From Hyphobacterium sp. SN044 (lineage in GTDB: Bacteria > Pseudomonadota > Alphaproteobacteria > Caulobacterales > Maricaulaceae), in contig NZ_JAKKUV010000005.1 of assembly GCF_021864465.1 (NCBI RefSeq), positions 30,455 through 94,454 on the forward strand: 64,000 nucleotides of DNA, given 5' to 3'. Shown here piece after piece: positions 32,808 through 41,087 of the stretch (positions are counted from its first letter, which is position 1; each line of letters opens with the position of its first letter). The position numbers and the translations under genes are program-made. The notes beneath the pieces were generated by a model, which was not told where the DNA came from, ran no database searches, and saw nothing but the letters and a program-made list of their open reading frames with translations.

Positions 32808-33281
32808 TTACCAGCCGCGATAGCCATAGCGATCACGATGGTGGTGCCGGTCGCGATATCGGTCACGATAGCGGTCGTAGCGATCACGGTAGCCCGGACG
32901 GTGCGCGTAGCGCGGTTCATTGTGGATCACGACGCGTATCGGGACGCGCTGGCCGTAGCGGTCCACCGCGAAATACCCGCCATAACGGGCCTGATAGACG
33001 ACGCCGGGCGTTGAATAGCGGGCATGATGATAGCTGCGCTCATACCGGTCCGGCTGGTAGGACCAGGCGCGAGCCGGGCAATTGATCTGGCGCGCGTCGC
33101 GGAAGTCCTCGCGGCGGTCGCCACGGCCGCTCCAGCGGCGGGCATCGCGATAGTCCTCGCGGATGTCGGGGCAGGCGCGGGCATCCAGATGCCAGGTGCC
33201 CGCATTGGCGGCCGGTGCCGCGGCCATGGCCGTCAGCGACACGAAAATGGCGGCAGCGCCGAGTTTCAGGGGAGTGAACAT
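32808..33281 (-). CDS. Secreted Arg/Asp/Tyr/His-rich protein (157 aa)
   Basis: A Sec signal peptide (MFTPLKLGAAAIFVSLTAMAAAPAANA) precedes a short mature protein rich in Arg, Asp and Tyr. It has two cysteines (37 and 68), a middle GYFAVDRYGQRVPIRVVIHN, and a C-terminal run of RDRYDRYRDRYRD-type repeats followed by histidines. I do not recognise a family. The repeated charged tail with His could bind metal or polyanions, which is inference. AGGAG lies about 11 bases before the ATG. An EcfG-like promoter motif lies upstream at 33375-33399, so it may be a stress-induced envelope protein. Confidence 0.7.
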   Translation of the reverse strand: MFTPLKLGAAAIFVSLTAMAAAPAANAGTWHLDARACPDIREDYRDARRWSGRGDRREDFRDARQINCPARAWSYQPDRYERSYHHARYSTPGVVYQARYGGYFAVDRYGQRVPIRVVIHNEPRYAHRPGYRDRYDRYRDRYRDRHHHRDRYGYRGW

Positions 33282-33374
33282 ATCTGCCGTCTCCTAGGTC
33301 TGGACGTCCCAAGCACACGGCCTGTCTAGCAGCGTGCACCTGTCTCCACCCTGAACACAGCGTTCAGCCCCATG

Positions 33375-33399
33375 AACGCCCCCTGGCGCGGCCGGTTCC
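33375..33399 (-). promoter_or_regulatory. Candidate EcfG-type promoter for the RDY-rich secreted protein
   Basis: On the minus strand GGAAC (33399-33395), 16 bp, then CGTT (33378-33375) match the EcfG consensus. The predicted leader is about 85 nt. One such match could arise by chance in a window of this size, so confidence is moderate. Confidence 0.45.
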
Positions 33400-33485
33400 G
33401 GAGGCCCGGCAGCGCCCTCCCCCATTCGGGTCATGGACCGGTCCCATTTGTGTGGCTAAACAGGCGGTCAGGGACAGGAGACGGA

Positions 33486-34778
33486 ATGATGCGGATACTG
33501 GCCAGCCTCGCCCTTTTTGCGGCCCTCTTCACCGGAACCGCTTATGCGGACGCGCCCGAGCAGTTGAGCTCGCACGAGATCGGCCGTTATCTGCGCACAC
33601 TCCAGGTCAAGCCGGGCATGGGTCCGGGCCCCGCCACACCGTCCGGCTTCACCGGCGACGACAGCTGCCGCTGGGCGAATGACGGCGAGTGCGACGACCC
33701 GCGATACGGCACCGGCGCCTGCCAGCAGGGCACGGATTATTCCGATTGCTGGCGCATCGTGGCCGGGACCGAGGACGATTCCTGCCGCTGGGCCAATGAC
33801 GGGGAATGCGACGAGCCGGGCTTCGGCACCGGTGCCTGCACCCAGGGCACGGACATTTCCGATTGCGGCGATGTGGTCGAGCTGCGCTTCCGCACGGATG
33901 CCTGCGAGACCGCCTTCAATGGCGTTTGCGAAGAGCCCGGTATCGGATCGGGCCGCTGTGCGGCGCGCACCGACCGCGCCGATTGCGCGGGCCGCGACCG
34001 CCCGATGACGATCAACGATCACTTCTTCGGCCATGACGACCGCGTGTTCATGAACACGGCCGTCTTCCCGTGGGTGGCGGTCGGGGAAATCCATCTTGAT
34101 CGCGGCAGTGCCTGCACCGCGACGCTCGTCGGCGAGGATGTGCTGATCACCGCCAGCCACTGCATTCACAACAATGGCCAGGTCGAGTTCTCCGGCCGGT
34201 TCGAGACCGGCTTCGCCCTGCCCGGTGGCCCGCGGACGGCACGGATCATCGACTATTTCATCGACCCGGACTGGGATCATGTCCGCTTCTCGGGCACGGA
34301 CGAGATCGACAACACCGACTGGGCACTCTTGCGGATCGATACGCCGCTCGGCCGCGAGCTGGGCTTTGTCGGCGCGCGGGGCCTTGTCGACGAGGCCGGC
34401 AATCGCGGCGCGATGCGCACTGATCTCTACCAGGCAGGCTATAGCTGGGACACGGGCGCGCACCTGTCCGGAAACGAGCGCTGCCGCATGACGGAGATCT
34501 ACGCCGACGGCACGATGGCGCATGATTGCGACACGACGCGCGGCGACAGCGGTTCGCCCTTCATGATCCGCGACGGGGCGGACTGGTATATCGTGGCCAC
34601 GGACTCCAACTTCCGGCGCAACCCCAATGGTCCCTTCATCTACATCGCGGCGCGCAGCGAGAACTGGATCGAATATCTCGACGATTTCCGCGCAGGACGG
34701 CTCGGACGCCAGACGGCGATGCGCGGCGGCGTGAAGCCCGGCATTGCCGCCGGTCCCGATGCCCTGATCGGCAAGTAG
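33486..34778 (+). CDS. Secreted trypsin-like serine protease with three N-terminal cysteine modules
   Basis: The 430-residue protein has a signal peptide (to about Ala21), then three tandem ~31-residue modules at 58-88, 97-127 and 137-167. Each has four cysteines in the form C-x4-5-NG(E/V)C(D/E)-x8-C-x7-DC, with acidic residues that may bind calcium. A chymotrypsin-fold domain follows with His225 (ITASHC), Asp278 (NTDWALLRID) and Ser355 (TRGDSGSPF), and disulfide pairs Cys210/226 and Cys333/348. AGGAG precedes ATG 33486; an in-frame upstream start would hide the signal peptide. It probably acts in the periplasm or outside the cell. YhhN follows after 1 bp. Confidence 0.88.
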   Translation: MMRILASLALFAALFTGTAYADAPEQLSSHEIGRYLRTLQVKPGMGPGPATPSGFTGDDSCRWANDGECDDPRYGTGACQQGTDYSDCWRIVAGTEDDSCRWANDGECDEPGFGTGACTQGTDISDCGDVVELRFRTDACETAFNGVCEEPGIGSGRCAARTDRADCAGRDRPMTINDHFFGHDDRVFMNTAVFPWVAVGEIHLDRGSACTATLVGEDVLITASHCIHNNGQVEFSGRFETGFALPGGPRTARIIDYFIDPDWDHVRFSGTDEIDNTDWALLRIDTPLGRELGFVGARGLVDEAGNRGAMRTDLYQAGYSWDTGAHLSGNERCRMTEIYADGTMAHDCDTTRGDSGSPFMIRDGADWYIVATDSNFRRNPNGPFIYIAARSENWIEYLDDFRAGRLGRQTAMRGGVKPGIAAGPDALIGK

Positions 34779-34779
34779 G

Positions 34780-35439
34780 ATGGCGACCGCGATCACCCCA
34801 GGCCGGACCGGCACGCTGCTTCTGGTTCCGGCGCTGCTTCTGGCGACGTTCTACCTGTTCGATGGGACGGCGCTCGGACTGCCCTATCCGTGGAATGCGG
34901 CGCTCAAGGCATCCGGCATCGTGCTGCTGGCGCTCTATGCCGGGTTGAAACGCTTCCCGCTGGTCGCGCTGGCGCTGGCCCTGTCGGCAGTGGGCGATGT
35001 GATGCTGGCGCTGCAGCCGGCACAGATGACGTTCGGGATTGCGGCGTTCGGCCTCGCCCACATCGTCTACGCCGTGATTTTCATCAATCTGATCCGGACA
35101 GGCGGCACACGCGGCTTGTCCGGCTATGCTGCCGCCGGCGTGCTGGCGCTGATCGGCATCGTGCTCCTGCTCTGGCTGCAACCCGGAATGGGCGATCTGC
35201 GTATTCCGGCAACGATCTACAACGGCGTGATCGTGGTCATGGCCTGCCTCGCCCTGATGTCGCGCGCACCGATGATCGCCGTGGCGGGGGCGCTGCTTTT
35301 CGTCCTGTCCGACACGCTGATCGCGCTCGGCCTGTTCATGGACTACGACCCCGCCTGGCGCGGTCCAGCGGTCTGGGTCACTTATGTCGCGGCGCAGTTC
35401 GGATTGGCGCTCGGGCTGACAGACCCCCGGAAGAGTTAG
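34780..35439 (+). CDS. YhhN/TMEM86-family membrane protein (lysoplasmalogenase-like)
   Basis: The 219-residue protein has about eight hydrophobic helices in the YhhN arrangement: PYPWNAALKASGIVLLALYAGLKRFPL, then LALSAVGDVMLAL with the conserved Asp, and GALLFVLSDTLIALGLF with a second conserved Asp near residue 178. Some family members hydrolyse lysoplasmalogens; activity in this bacterium is unproven. The gene starts 1 bp after the protease stop, so it is probably co-transcribed with it. Its last 4 bp overlap the convergent DUF481 gene. Confidence 0.87.
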   Translation: MATAITPGRTGTLLLVPALLLATFYLFDGTALGLPYPWNAALKASGIVLLALYAGLKRFPLVALALALSAVGDVMLALQPAQMTFGIAAFGLAHIVYAVIFINLIRTGGTRGLSGYAAAGVLALIGIVLLLWLQPGMGDLRIPATIYNGVIVVMACLALMSRAPMIAVAGALLFVLSDTLIALGLFMDYDPAWRGPAVWVTYVAAQFGLALGLTDPRKS

Positions 35440-36473
35440 AACTCCCGCACCAGAGAAGCCGTGACACGGGAATCGCCTTCCTCGAAGCCGGGGAGCGGAT
35501 CGAATTCGTGGCGGTACCGCCATTCGAACTCCACCGCCCAGTTCTGGGCCACAGACGTCGTGTAGCGGAAGGATTGTTCGACCTTGGCCGATTCCGCCGC
35601 CAGGACGGTCGTCTCGGAATGGAAGGTCGAATTGTCGTTGATCTGCCATTCGAAATCGGAGCCGAGATCGAGCACGACCTGCGTCTCTTCGCCGCCGCCT
35701 GTCGCGGGGACGAGGTAGCGTACACCCGGACCGGCGCGCAGCGTCCAGTGCATGTGCTCGCGCTTGATCACGTGGCGGGTCGCACCGGCGGACACAAAGG
35801 CCGTCCAGTCATAGCTCGACAGCACGTCGCGATCATACTGGCCGCCGAGGAAGACGCCCCAGCGGTCGCCGATCTCGCGCTCGCCGCGCGCCTCGACCTG
35901 CAACTGGTCCTGCGACACGACGCCGGCAGATTCGCCATAGGCGTAGTTCAGACGGCTCGCCAGCGACCAGCCATTGCCGAAATTGCGGTCGAGCTGGAGC
36001 CCGAGATTCCAAGTCTGCTGGTCGGAATTGCCGCTCGCAAGCGTCAGCCCGGCCGAAACACGGCCGGTCCAGTCGTGGTTCGAGGTGTGCGCCGGCGCGG
36101 CTGCCGGAGCCGCCGGCGCCGCTGCTGGGGCCGCATCAGCCGCAGTGATCGTGTCGTCGGGTTCCATCGCCAGGGTTTGCGGTGCGGGCACGTTCGGTGT
36201 CCGGGCAACCGGCGCGACCTGCCCCAGAAGCGCGGCGGCCTGTTCGGTACGATCCGGTGCAACGCTGCGCACGGCGTCCATCACCGCGTCCGCTCCGCCC
36301 GCAGCATTGCGCGCGACCATGACGACGATCTCGTCGAAATTCGCGCCGTCATCATAGGTCGCGGCATCGGCGATCAGCCGCCGGTAGCCGTCTGACAATT
36401 CCTGCGCCGACGCAGCAGACGTGACGAGAAGGCCGGCGAACGCGAAGCTCGCGACACAAAGAATTCGGAACAT
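35436..36473 (-). CDS. DUF481/YdiY-family outer membrane beta-barrel protein
   Basis: The 345-residue protein has a signal peptide (to Ala23), a short N-terminal helical part, an Ala/Pro linker (PAAAPAAPAAAPAHTS, about 112-131), and a C-terminal barrel with repeated amphipathic strands such as GRVSAGLTLASGNSDQQTWNLGLQLD and the terminal Phe of outer-membrane proteins (SLVREF). This fits the DUF481 salt-stress-induced family. It ends with a 4-bp convergent overlap with YhhN. Substrate or pore function is unknown. Confidence 0.88.
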   Translation of the reverse strand: MFRILCVASFAFAGLLVTSAASAQELSDGYRRLIADAATYDDGANFDEIVVMVARNAAGGADAVMDAVRSVAPDRTEQAAALLGQVAPVARTPNVPAPQTLAMEPDDTITAADAAPAAAPAAPAAAPAHTSNHDWTGRVSAGLTLASGNSDQQTWNLGLQLDRNFGNGWSLASRLNYAYGESAGVVSQDQLQVEARGEREIGDRWGVFLGGQYDRDVLSSYDWTAFVSAGATRHVIKREHMHWTLRAGPGVRYLVPATGGGEETQVVLDLGSDFEWQINDNSTFHSETTVLAAESAKVEQSFRYTTSVAQNWAVEFEWRYRHEFDPLPGFEEGDSRVTASLVREF

Positions 36474-36552
36474 GGGATTCCCCCGGATGCGCTGGCTTTG
36501 CCATACACCTAGGGCCAGTCCGCTCCGGCGTCGAGCCTGAGCGTACGGCGCG

Positions 36553-37455
36553 CTACGCCTCTTCGGGAACGAGGCCGCGGCCGGCGGCGGCCTTCTTCAT
36601 CGCGGCCTGCAGCTTCTCGAACGCCCGGACCTCGATCTGGCGGATACGCTCACGGCTGACGCCGTAAACCTCGGCCAGTTCCTCGAGCGTCTTGGGCTCG
36701 TCAGTCAGCTTGCGCTCCTGGATGATGTGGCGCTCGCGCTCGTTGAGTTCGCCCATGGCGGCCTGCAAGAGCTCCATGCGCTGGTCGAACTCGTCATGCT
36801 CGGCGAGATCGTCTTCCTGGCTGACGCTGGTGTCGTCGGCGAGCCAGTCCTGCCACTGGCTGTCGCCGTCCTCGGACCCGCGCAGCGGCGCGTTCAGCGA
36901 CGCGTCCGGCCCGGACAGGCGGCGGTTCATCGAGATGACATCGTCATCCGTGACGCCCAGCTTGGTGGCGATTTCCTCGACCTGTTCGGGACGCAGATCG
37001 CCCTCTTCCAGCGCCTGCATCTTCGACTTCATGCGCCGCAGGTTGAAGAACAGCTTCTTCTGCGCCGCCGTAGTGCCCATCTTCACGAGCGACCAGGAGC
37101 GCAGGATGTATTCCTGGATCGAGGCGCGGATCCACCACATCGCATAGGTGGCAAGGCGGAAGCCCTTGTCCGGATCGAATTTCTTGACCGCCTGCATCAG
37201 GCCGACATTGCCTTCGGAAATCACCTCGGCGATCGGCAGGCCGTAGCCGCGATAGCCCATGGCGATCTTCGCAACGAGACGCAGGTGAGAAGTGACGAGA
37301 CGCTCGGCCGCTTGCGGGTCCTCGTGCTCGGCCCAGCGCTTGGCGAGCATGAATTCCTCGTCCTTCTCCAGCATCGGAAACTTCCGGATCTCGGAGAGGT
37401 AACGGGAAAGGCCGCCTTCCGGCGACAGCGTCATTGCAGGTACGGCATTGGCCAT
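36553..37455 (-). CDS. rpoH: RNA polymerase sigma-32 factor
   Basis: The 300-residue protein is a heat-shock sigma factor. It contains region 2 (YGLPIAEVISEGNVGLMQAVKKFDP, about 71-95, with the core-binding and -10 recognition WWIRASIQEYILRSW), the diagnostic RpoH box QKKLFFNLR (132-140), and region 4 with the helix-turn-helix YGVSRERIRQIEVRAFEKL. GAGGGACAG lies about eight bases before the ATG. A near-EcfG motif (GAAAC-N17-CGTT) lies at 37530-37555, so general-stress input is possible. It is divergent from a TetR regulator. Confidence 0.96.
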   Translation of the reverse strand: MANAVPAMTLSPEGGLSRYLSEIRKFPMLEKDEEFMLAKRWAEHEDPQAAERLVTSHLRLVAKIAMGYRGYGLPIAEVISEGNVGLMQAVKKFDPDKGFRLATYAMWWIRASIQEYILRSWSLVKMGTTAAQKKLFFNLRRMKSKMQALEEGDLRPEQVEEIATKLGVTDDDVISMNRRLSGPDASLNAPLRGSEDGDSQWQDWLADDTSVSQEDDLAEHDEFDQRMELLQAAMGELNERERHIIQERKLTDEPKTLEELAEVYGVSRERIRQIEVRAFEKLQAAMKKAAAGRGLVPEEA

Positions 37456-37529
37456 TATTCTGTCCCTCGCGATGGCGAAAGCGGGCCCGGAGGCGCCCCC
37501 GCCACTCCGTTGAGACCGCTATTTAGGGA

Positions 37530-37555
37530 AACGCGGACCCGATTGCGAGGGTTTC
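37530..37555 (-). promoter_or_regulatory. Near-consensus ECF-type promoter upstream of rpoH
   Basis: On the minus strand GAAAC (37555-37551) is separated by 17 bp from CGTT (37533-37530), one mismatch from the EcfG consensus GGAAC-N16/17-CGTT. It would give a leader of about 70 nt to rpoH. Confidence 0.3.
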
Positions 37556-37621
37556 ACGGCAAAGTCATACGCCGGTGATGCGGGATTGGACATTCTACGG
37601 TCCCGGTCATCATATCGAGCC

Positions 37622-38251
37622 ATGAGCGAAAAGAAGCGACGCGCCCACGATTCCGAGGCCTCCCGCCGCGCCCTGATCGATGCAGGCGCGGCCCTGTTCG
37701 CGCGTCACGGCTTCGCCGGCACGACGCTCGACATGATCGCAGCGCGGGCCGCGGCGAACAAGGCGTTGGTCGCCTACCATTTCGGATCGAAGGACGGGCT
37801 TTATCTCGCGGTGCTGGATGCTGCGGTAGAGGCGGTTCTGGAAAAGGTCGGCGCGGCCGCCGAGGCCGGCGGCGCGCCTGGCGAAAGGTTGCGCGCGCAT
37901 ATCCGCTCGACCGCTCTTGCCCTCACCGAGGTGCCGCATCTGTGTTCCATGGTGACGATGGAATACGCCACAGGACGGCAGCAGGATGCGCCCGGGCCGA
38001 TGGCCAGCCTGTCGCGCCTCTTCCTGCGCACCGACGCGCTGGTGCGGGAGGGTGTCGCGGCGGGCGAGTTCTGCGCAACCGACAGCCAGGTCGTGCACCT
38101 CGCCTTCACCGGCGCCTTCGTCTTCTTCGTCCTGACGCGCGGCTATCGCGACCGGCTTGCCGCGGAGGGGCGCTGGACTTTCTCCCGGCCGGAGACGGAG
38201 GCCTTCGCCGATTTCGTCGCTGACGGGGTGATCCGGTCGCTTTCCGCTTGA
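37622..38251 (+). CDS. TetR-family transcriptional regulator
   Basis: The 209-residue protein has a TetR DNA-binding domain (about 10-58): RRALIDAGAALFARHGFAGTTLDMIAARAAANKALVAYHFGSKDGLY, with the YHFGSK end. The C-terminal ligand domain is like the TetR_C_7/AcrR group and unassigned. It starts at 37622; upstream in-frame codons lack a ribosome site. A perfect TTTAACCG-CA-CGGTTAAA palindrome starts directly after its stop codon, upstream of the cupin gene, and is a likely target. Confidence 0.92.
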   Translation: MSEKKRRAHDSEASRRALIDAGAALFARHGFAGTTLDMIAARAAANKALVAYHFGSKDGLYLAVLDAAVEAVLEKVGAAAEAGGAPGERLRAHIRSTALALTEVPHLCSMVTMEYATGRQQDAPGPMASLSRLFLRTDALVREGVAAGEFCATDSQVVHLAFTGAFVFFVLTRGYRDRLAAEGRWTFSRPETEAFADFVADGVIRSLSA

Positions 38252-38252
38252 T

Positions 38253-38270
38253 TTTAACCGCACGGTTAAA
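38253..38270. promoter_or_regulatory. 18-bp palindromic operator between the TetR gene and the cupin gene
   Basis: TTTAACCG-CA-CGGTTAAA is a perfect inverted repeat in an AT-rich pocket, 88 bp before the cupin gene start. TTAACCG half-sites of this kind are common in TetR-family operators, and a TetR gene ends 2 bp upstream. Confidence 0.65.
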
Positions 38271-38358
38271 TTAATGTTGCTCCGGGCCGCTTCCGGGCGG
38301 GGACGGGACGCATATCAAGACAGGCGCGGGCGGAAGATCCGCGCCGGATGGAGATGAC

Positions 38359-39117
38359 ATGCGTAAATCCTCCCTGATTGCGGCGATGGCCGCCCTTGCC
38401 CTTTCCCCCGCCGCCCTGGCCGACGATGTCGCCGACACGTTGCAGCGTTTCGTCGCCGACTATGCCGCCGACCCCAGCGTCACCGAAGCGCAGAGTTTCG
38501 GCATCCTCGTGGGCGAGGACTGGTACACGGTCACCGCCTCACCCGGCCGCGCATCCTTGCGCGAGGGCCAGCCGGGTGAACCGACCTTCTATTTCGTCAC
38601 CGACGCGGAGACCGTCGCGCGGATCGACGCCAGCGAGATCAATGCGCTGACCGGCATGGCGAAGGCCTTCTCCAGCGATTTCGCGCCGATGGATATCGGC
38701 ATGATGGAGGGCTTCACCCCCGACCAGGACTTCGTCGGTCCGCTGCTCGCCACCAGCTTCCACTTCTGGACGCGCGGCCAGCCGGAAGCGATCCCGTTCG
38801 GGCGCGGCATGACGCGGGTCACGCACGGCACGAATGGCGGCATCTTCTTCTACCAGCCCGGATTCCGCTCGGGCTTCTTCCACATCGAGCCGGGCCATCA
38901 CGTGAATGCCGACGAACGGTCGCAGACCAATCCCTTCCCGTCGCTCTTCGTGGTGACCGAGGGCTGGGCCTACGGCCGGATCAACGGGATCGAGATGCGG
39001 ATCGAGGCGGGCAACGCCTATTTCGTCCCGGCCGGGCACGCGCATGAATTCTGGCTGCCCGAAGACGCGGACACCGACGCCTTCGGCTTCCTCTTCATGT
39101 TCGGGGACGGGGCTTAG
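38359..39117 (+). CDS. Secreted protein with SCP2-like N-terminal and cupin C-terminal domains
   Basis: The 252-residue protein has a signal peptide (to Ala21). The N-terminal half (about 28-125, with GILVGEDWYTVTASPG and EPTFYFVTDAETVARIDASEINALTGMAKAF) resembles sterol-carrier-protein-like domains. The C-terminal half is a cupin: FHIEPGHHVNADERSQ, LFVVTEGWAYGRING, and YFVPAGHAHEFWLP with candidate metal-binding histidines. A fused exported SCP2-cupin is unusual. A signal-peptide cupin in this position, next to a TetR gene and operator, may be a regulated lipid- or hydrophobe-responsive protein. Function is unproven. Confidence 0.75.
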   Translation: MRKSSLIAAMAALALSPAALADDVADTLQRFVADYAADPSVTEAQSFGILVGEDWYTVTASPGRASLREGQPGEPTFYFVTDAETVARIDASEINALTGMAKAFSSDFAPMDIGMMEGFTPDQDFVGPLLATSFHFWTRGQPEAIPFGRGMTRVTHGTNGGIFFYQPGFRSGFFHIEPGHHVNADERSQTNPFPSLFVVTEGWAYGRINGIEMRIEAGNAYFVPAGHAHEFWLPEDADTDAFGFLFMFGDGA

Positions 39118-39123
39118 GTCTCA

Positions 39124-39239
39124 AGACCCCTCACCCTCCCCAACCTTCGCCTTCGGCTCCGGCTGGGTCCCCTCCCTCTCCCTGCAGGGAGAGGGAAAGA
39201 CGCGAGCCCGCCACGGGCGAGCGTCAGGGTGAGGGGTCT
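39124..39239. repeat. ~116-bp imperfect palindromic intergenic element, copy 2
   Basis: The ends AGACCCCTCACCCT and AGGGTGAGGGGTCT are perfect 14-bp inverted repeats, and the centre contains a CCCTCTCCCTGCAGGGAGAGGG hairpin. It is the reverse complement of the copy at 2621-2736. Its right end provides the TAG stop of the leftward rluD gene, as the first copy does for the small gene at 2735. Confidence 0.85.
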
Positions 39240-40242
39240 AGAGCGTCTCCAGAAAGCCTTCGAGGCGGGTCATGTCCGCGGGGATGTCCGCCTCGAAGCG
39301 CAGCACTTCCTTCGTCACCGGATGCACGAAGCCGAGCACGGCGGCGTGCAGCGCCTGGCGGCGGAAATCGCGGAAGTCCCGCCCGTCATCGAGGTTGAGA
39401 AGCTGTTGCGCCCGCCCGCGGCCATACATCGGGTCGCCGAGCAGCGGACAGCCGATATGCGCCATGTGAGCGCGGATCTGGTGGGTGCGGCCGGTTTCCA
39501 GCGTGCATTCCACCTTCGCGGCGATCGGGTGGCCGATCGGCCGTTTCGGATCGCGGCCATACATGGCGAGCGTGCGGTAGTGCGTGACCGCGTCCTTGCC
39601 CGGCCCGCCCTCGCGCGCCTTGATCACCGCCATCTTCTTGCGGTCGGCATTGGAGCGGGCGAGCGGGGCGTCGATCGTGCCCTCGCGCGGCATCGGTGCG
39701 CCGCGCACATAGGCGATGTAGACCCGCTCGATGTCGTGTTTCGCGAACAGTTTCGACAGGCCCTGATGGGTCTTGTCGTCCTTGGCGACGACCAGAATGC
39801 CGGACGTGTCCTTGTCGATGCGGTGGACGATGCCGGGGCGCTCCACCCCGCCAATGCCGGACAGGCTGCCCTTGCAGTGGTGCAGCAGGGCGTGGACCAG
39901 CGTACCGGTCCAGTTGCCCGCCGCGGGATGCACCGTCATCCCGGCCGGCTTGTTGACGACGATCAGATGTTCGTCCTCGAACAAGATATCGAGCGGAATG
40001 TCCTCGGCCTCGGGGATGGCGGGTTCGGGCGGCGGCACGGTCAGGGCATAGGTCACGCCCTCGGCGACCTTGGCGGACGGATCGGTCAGAACCTTGCCGT
40101 CGGCGGTTAGCTGCCCGGCCTCGATCAGCGCCTTGATGCGCGAGCGGGAGAGGTCGGCGGCCTTGTCGGCGAGAAAGCGGTCCAGCCGCGCGCCGGCGTC
40201 CTCGCCGGCGGCGGTGAAGTCATGGACCGTCTCGTCTGACAT
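39238..40242 (-). CDS. rluD: RluD-type 23S rRNA pseudouridine synthase
   Basis: The 334-residue protein has an S4 RNA-binding domain (about 15-75, ARLDRFLADKAADLSRSRIKALIEAGQLTADG) and a RluA-family catalytic domain with HRIDKDTSGILVVAK, catalytic Asp143. The C-terminal HAAVLGFVHPVTKEVLRFEAD block is typical of RluD. It forms pseudouridines in helix 69 of 23S rRNA. folE lies 4 bp upstream on the same strand. The stop codon is part of the 116-bp repeat. Confidence 0.94.
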   Translation of the reverse strand: MSDETVHDFTAAGEDAGARLDRFLADKAADLSRSRIKALIEAGQLTADGKVLTDPSAKVAEGVTYALTVPPPEPAIPEAEDIPLDILFEDEHLIVVNKPAGMTVHPAAGNWTGTLVHALLHHCKGSLSGIGGVERPGIVHRIDKDTSGILVVAKDDKTHQGLSKLFAKHDIERVYIAYVRGAPMPREGTIDAPLARSNADRKKMAVIKAREGGPGKDAVTHYRTLAMYGRDPKRPIGHPIAAKVECTLETGRTHQIRAHMAHIGCPLLGDPMYGRGRAQQLLNLDDGRDFRDFRRQALHAAVLGFVHPVTKEVLRFEADIPADMTRLEGFLETL

Positions 40243-40246
40243 GGAT

Positions 40247-40900
40247 TTACCGCTGAATGACCGGGGCGCGTTCGATGTGCTTCAGGAAGCGGCCGCGCAA
40301 TTCCTCATTGGTCTTGAATTCGCCGAGGAAGGTGGTGGTGACGGTCGAGACATTCGGGTGATGGACCCCGCGCGTCGTCATGCACTGGTGCTTGGCATCG
40401 ACCAGCACGGCCACGCCGCGCGCGCCCATCGCCTCCATCAGCGCATTGGCGATCTGGGCGGTCATCGTCTCCTGCGTCTGCATGCGCTTGGAGAAGATTT
40501 CCACGACCCGGGCGATCTTGGAGATGCCGACGACCTTCTCGTTCGGCAGATAGGCGACATGCGCCACGCCCATGATCGGGGCGAGGTGGTGTTCGCAATG
40601 GCTCTCGACGTCGATATTGGTCAGCAGGACCAGATCGTCATAGCCGCCGACCTCCTCGAACACGCGGGAAAGTTCTTCCGCCGGGTCGGCCTGATAGCCG
40701 GAGAACCATTCCTCATAGGCCTTCACGACGCGTTTCGGCGTGTCGAGCAGGCCTTCGCGCGACGGGTCGTCACCGGCCCAGGCGATCAGCGTGCGGACGG
40801 CCTCTTCGGCCTGTTCGCGGCTCGGGCGGGTCTTGGAGGAGGTCACGACGCGGAGCGCATCGCGGGAATTGGCAGGGGTTTGGGCATCCATCGTGCTCAT
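40247..40900 (-). CDS. folE: GTP cyclohydrolase I
   Basis: The 217-residue enzyme turns GTP into dihydroneopterin triphosphate, the first step of folate synthesis. Zinc ligands Cys102 and His105 in [13 protein letters not shown] and Cys173 in HQCMTTRG are present, with the IGISK-like [20 protein letters not shown] block (124-143). It is the zinc-dependent FolE1 type. It is divergent from cysS over a 187-bp spacer and lies 4 bp before rluD, with which it is probably co-transcribed. Confidence 0.97.
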   Translation of the reverse strand: MSTMDAQTPANSRDALRVVTSSKTRPSREQAEEAVRTLIAWAGDDPSREGLLDTPKRVVKAYEEWFSGYQADPAEELSRVFEEVGGYDDLVLLTNIDVESHCEHHLAPIMGVAHVAYLPNEKVVGISKIARVVEIFSKRMQTQETMTAQIANALMEAMGARGVAVLVDAKHQCMTTRGVHHPNVSTVTTTFLGEFKTNEELRGRFLKHIERAPVIQR

Positions 40901-41087
40901 CAGATCCTTGCGTTGTCGGGTCCGCTTGGGGCGGTAACACCGCCTTCATACGGTTAGTGCCGGTTTCCAGATCGAAAGTCCGAACACGAAGCCTGTCTTC
41001 GCCGTCCTTCCGGTTTGCGCATCGCTGCGTCCCGGCTATGTAGGGCGCGAACGCGCCGCGTCCAAGCATTCCCATCAGGAAATCGTC

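Noticed and set aside
38253-38270. CtrA box reading of the TTAA pair after the TetR gene
   Set aside because: The two TTAA are 8 bp apart, not 6-7, and the site is a perfect dyad, which fits a TetR operator better.
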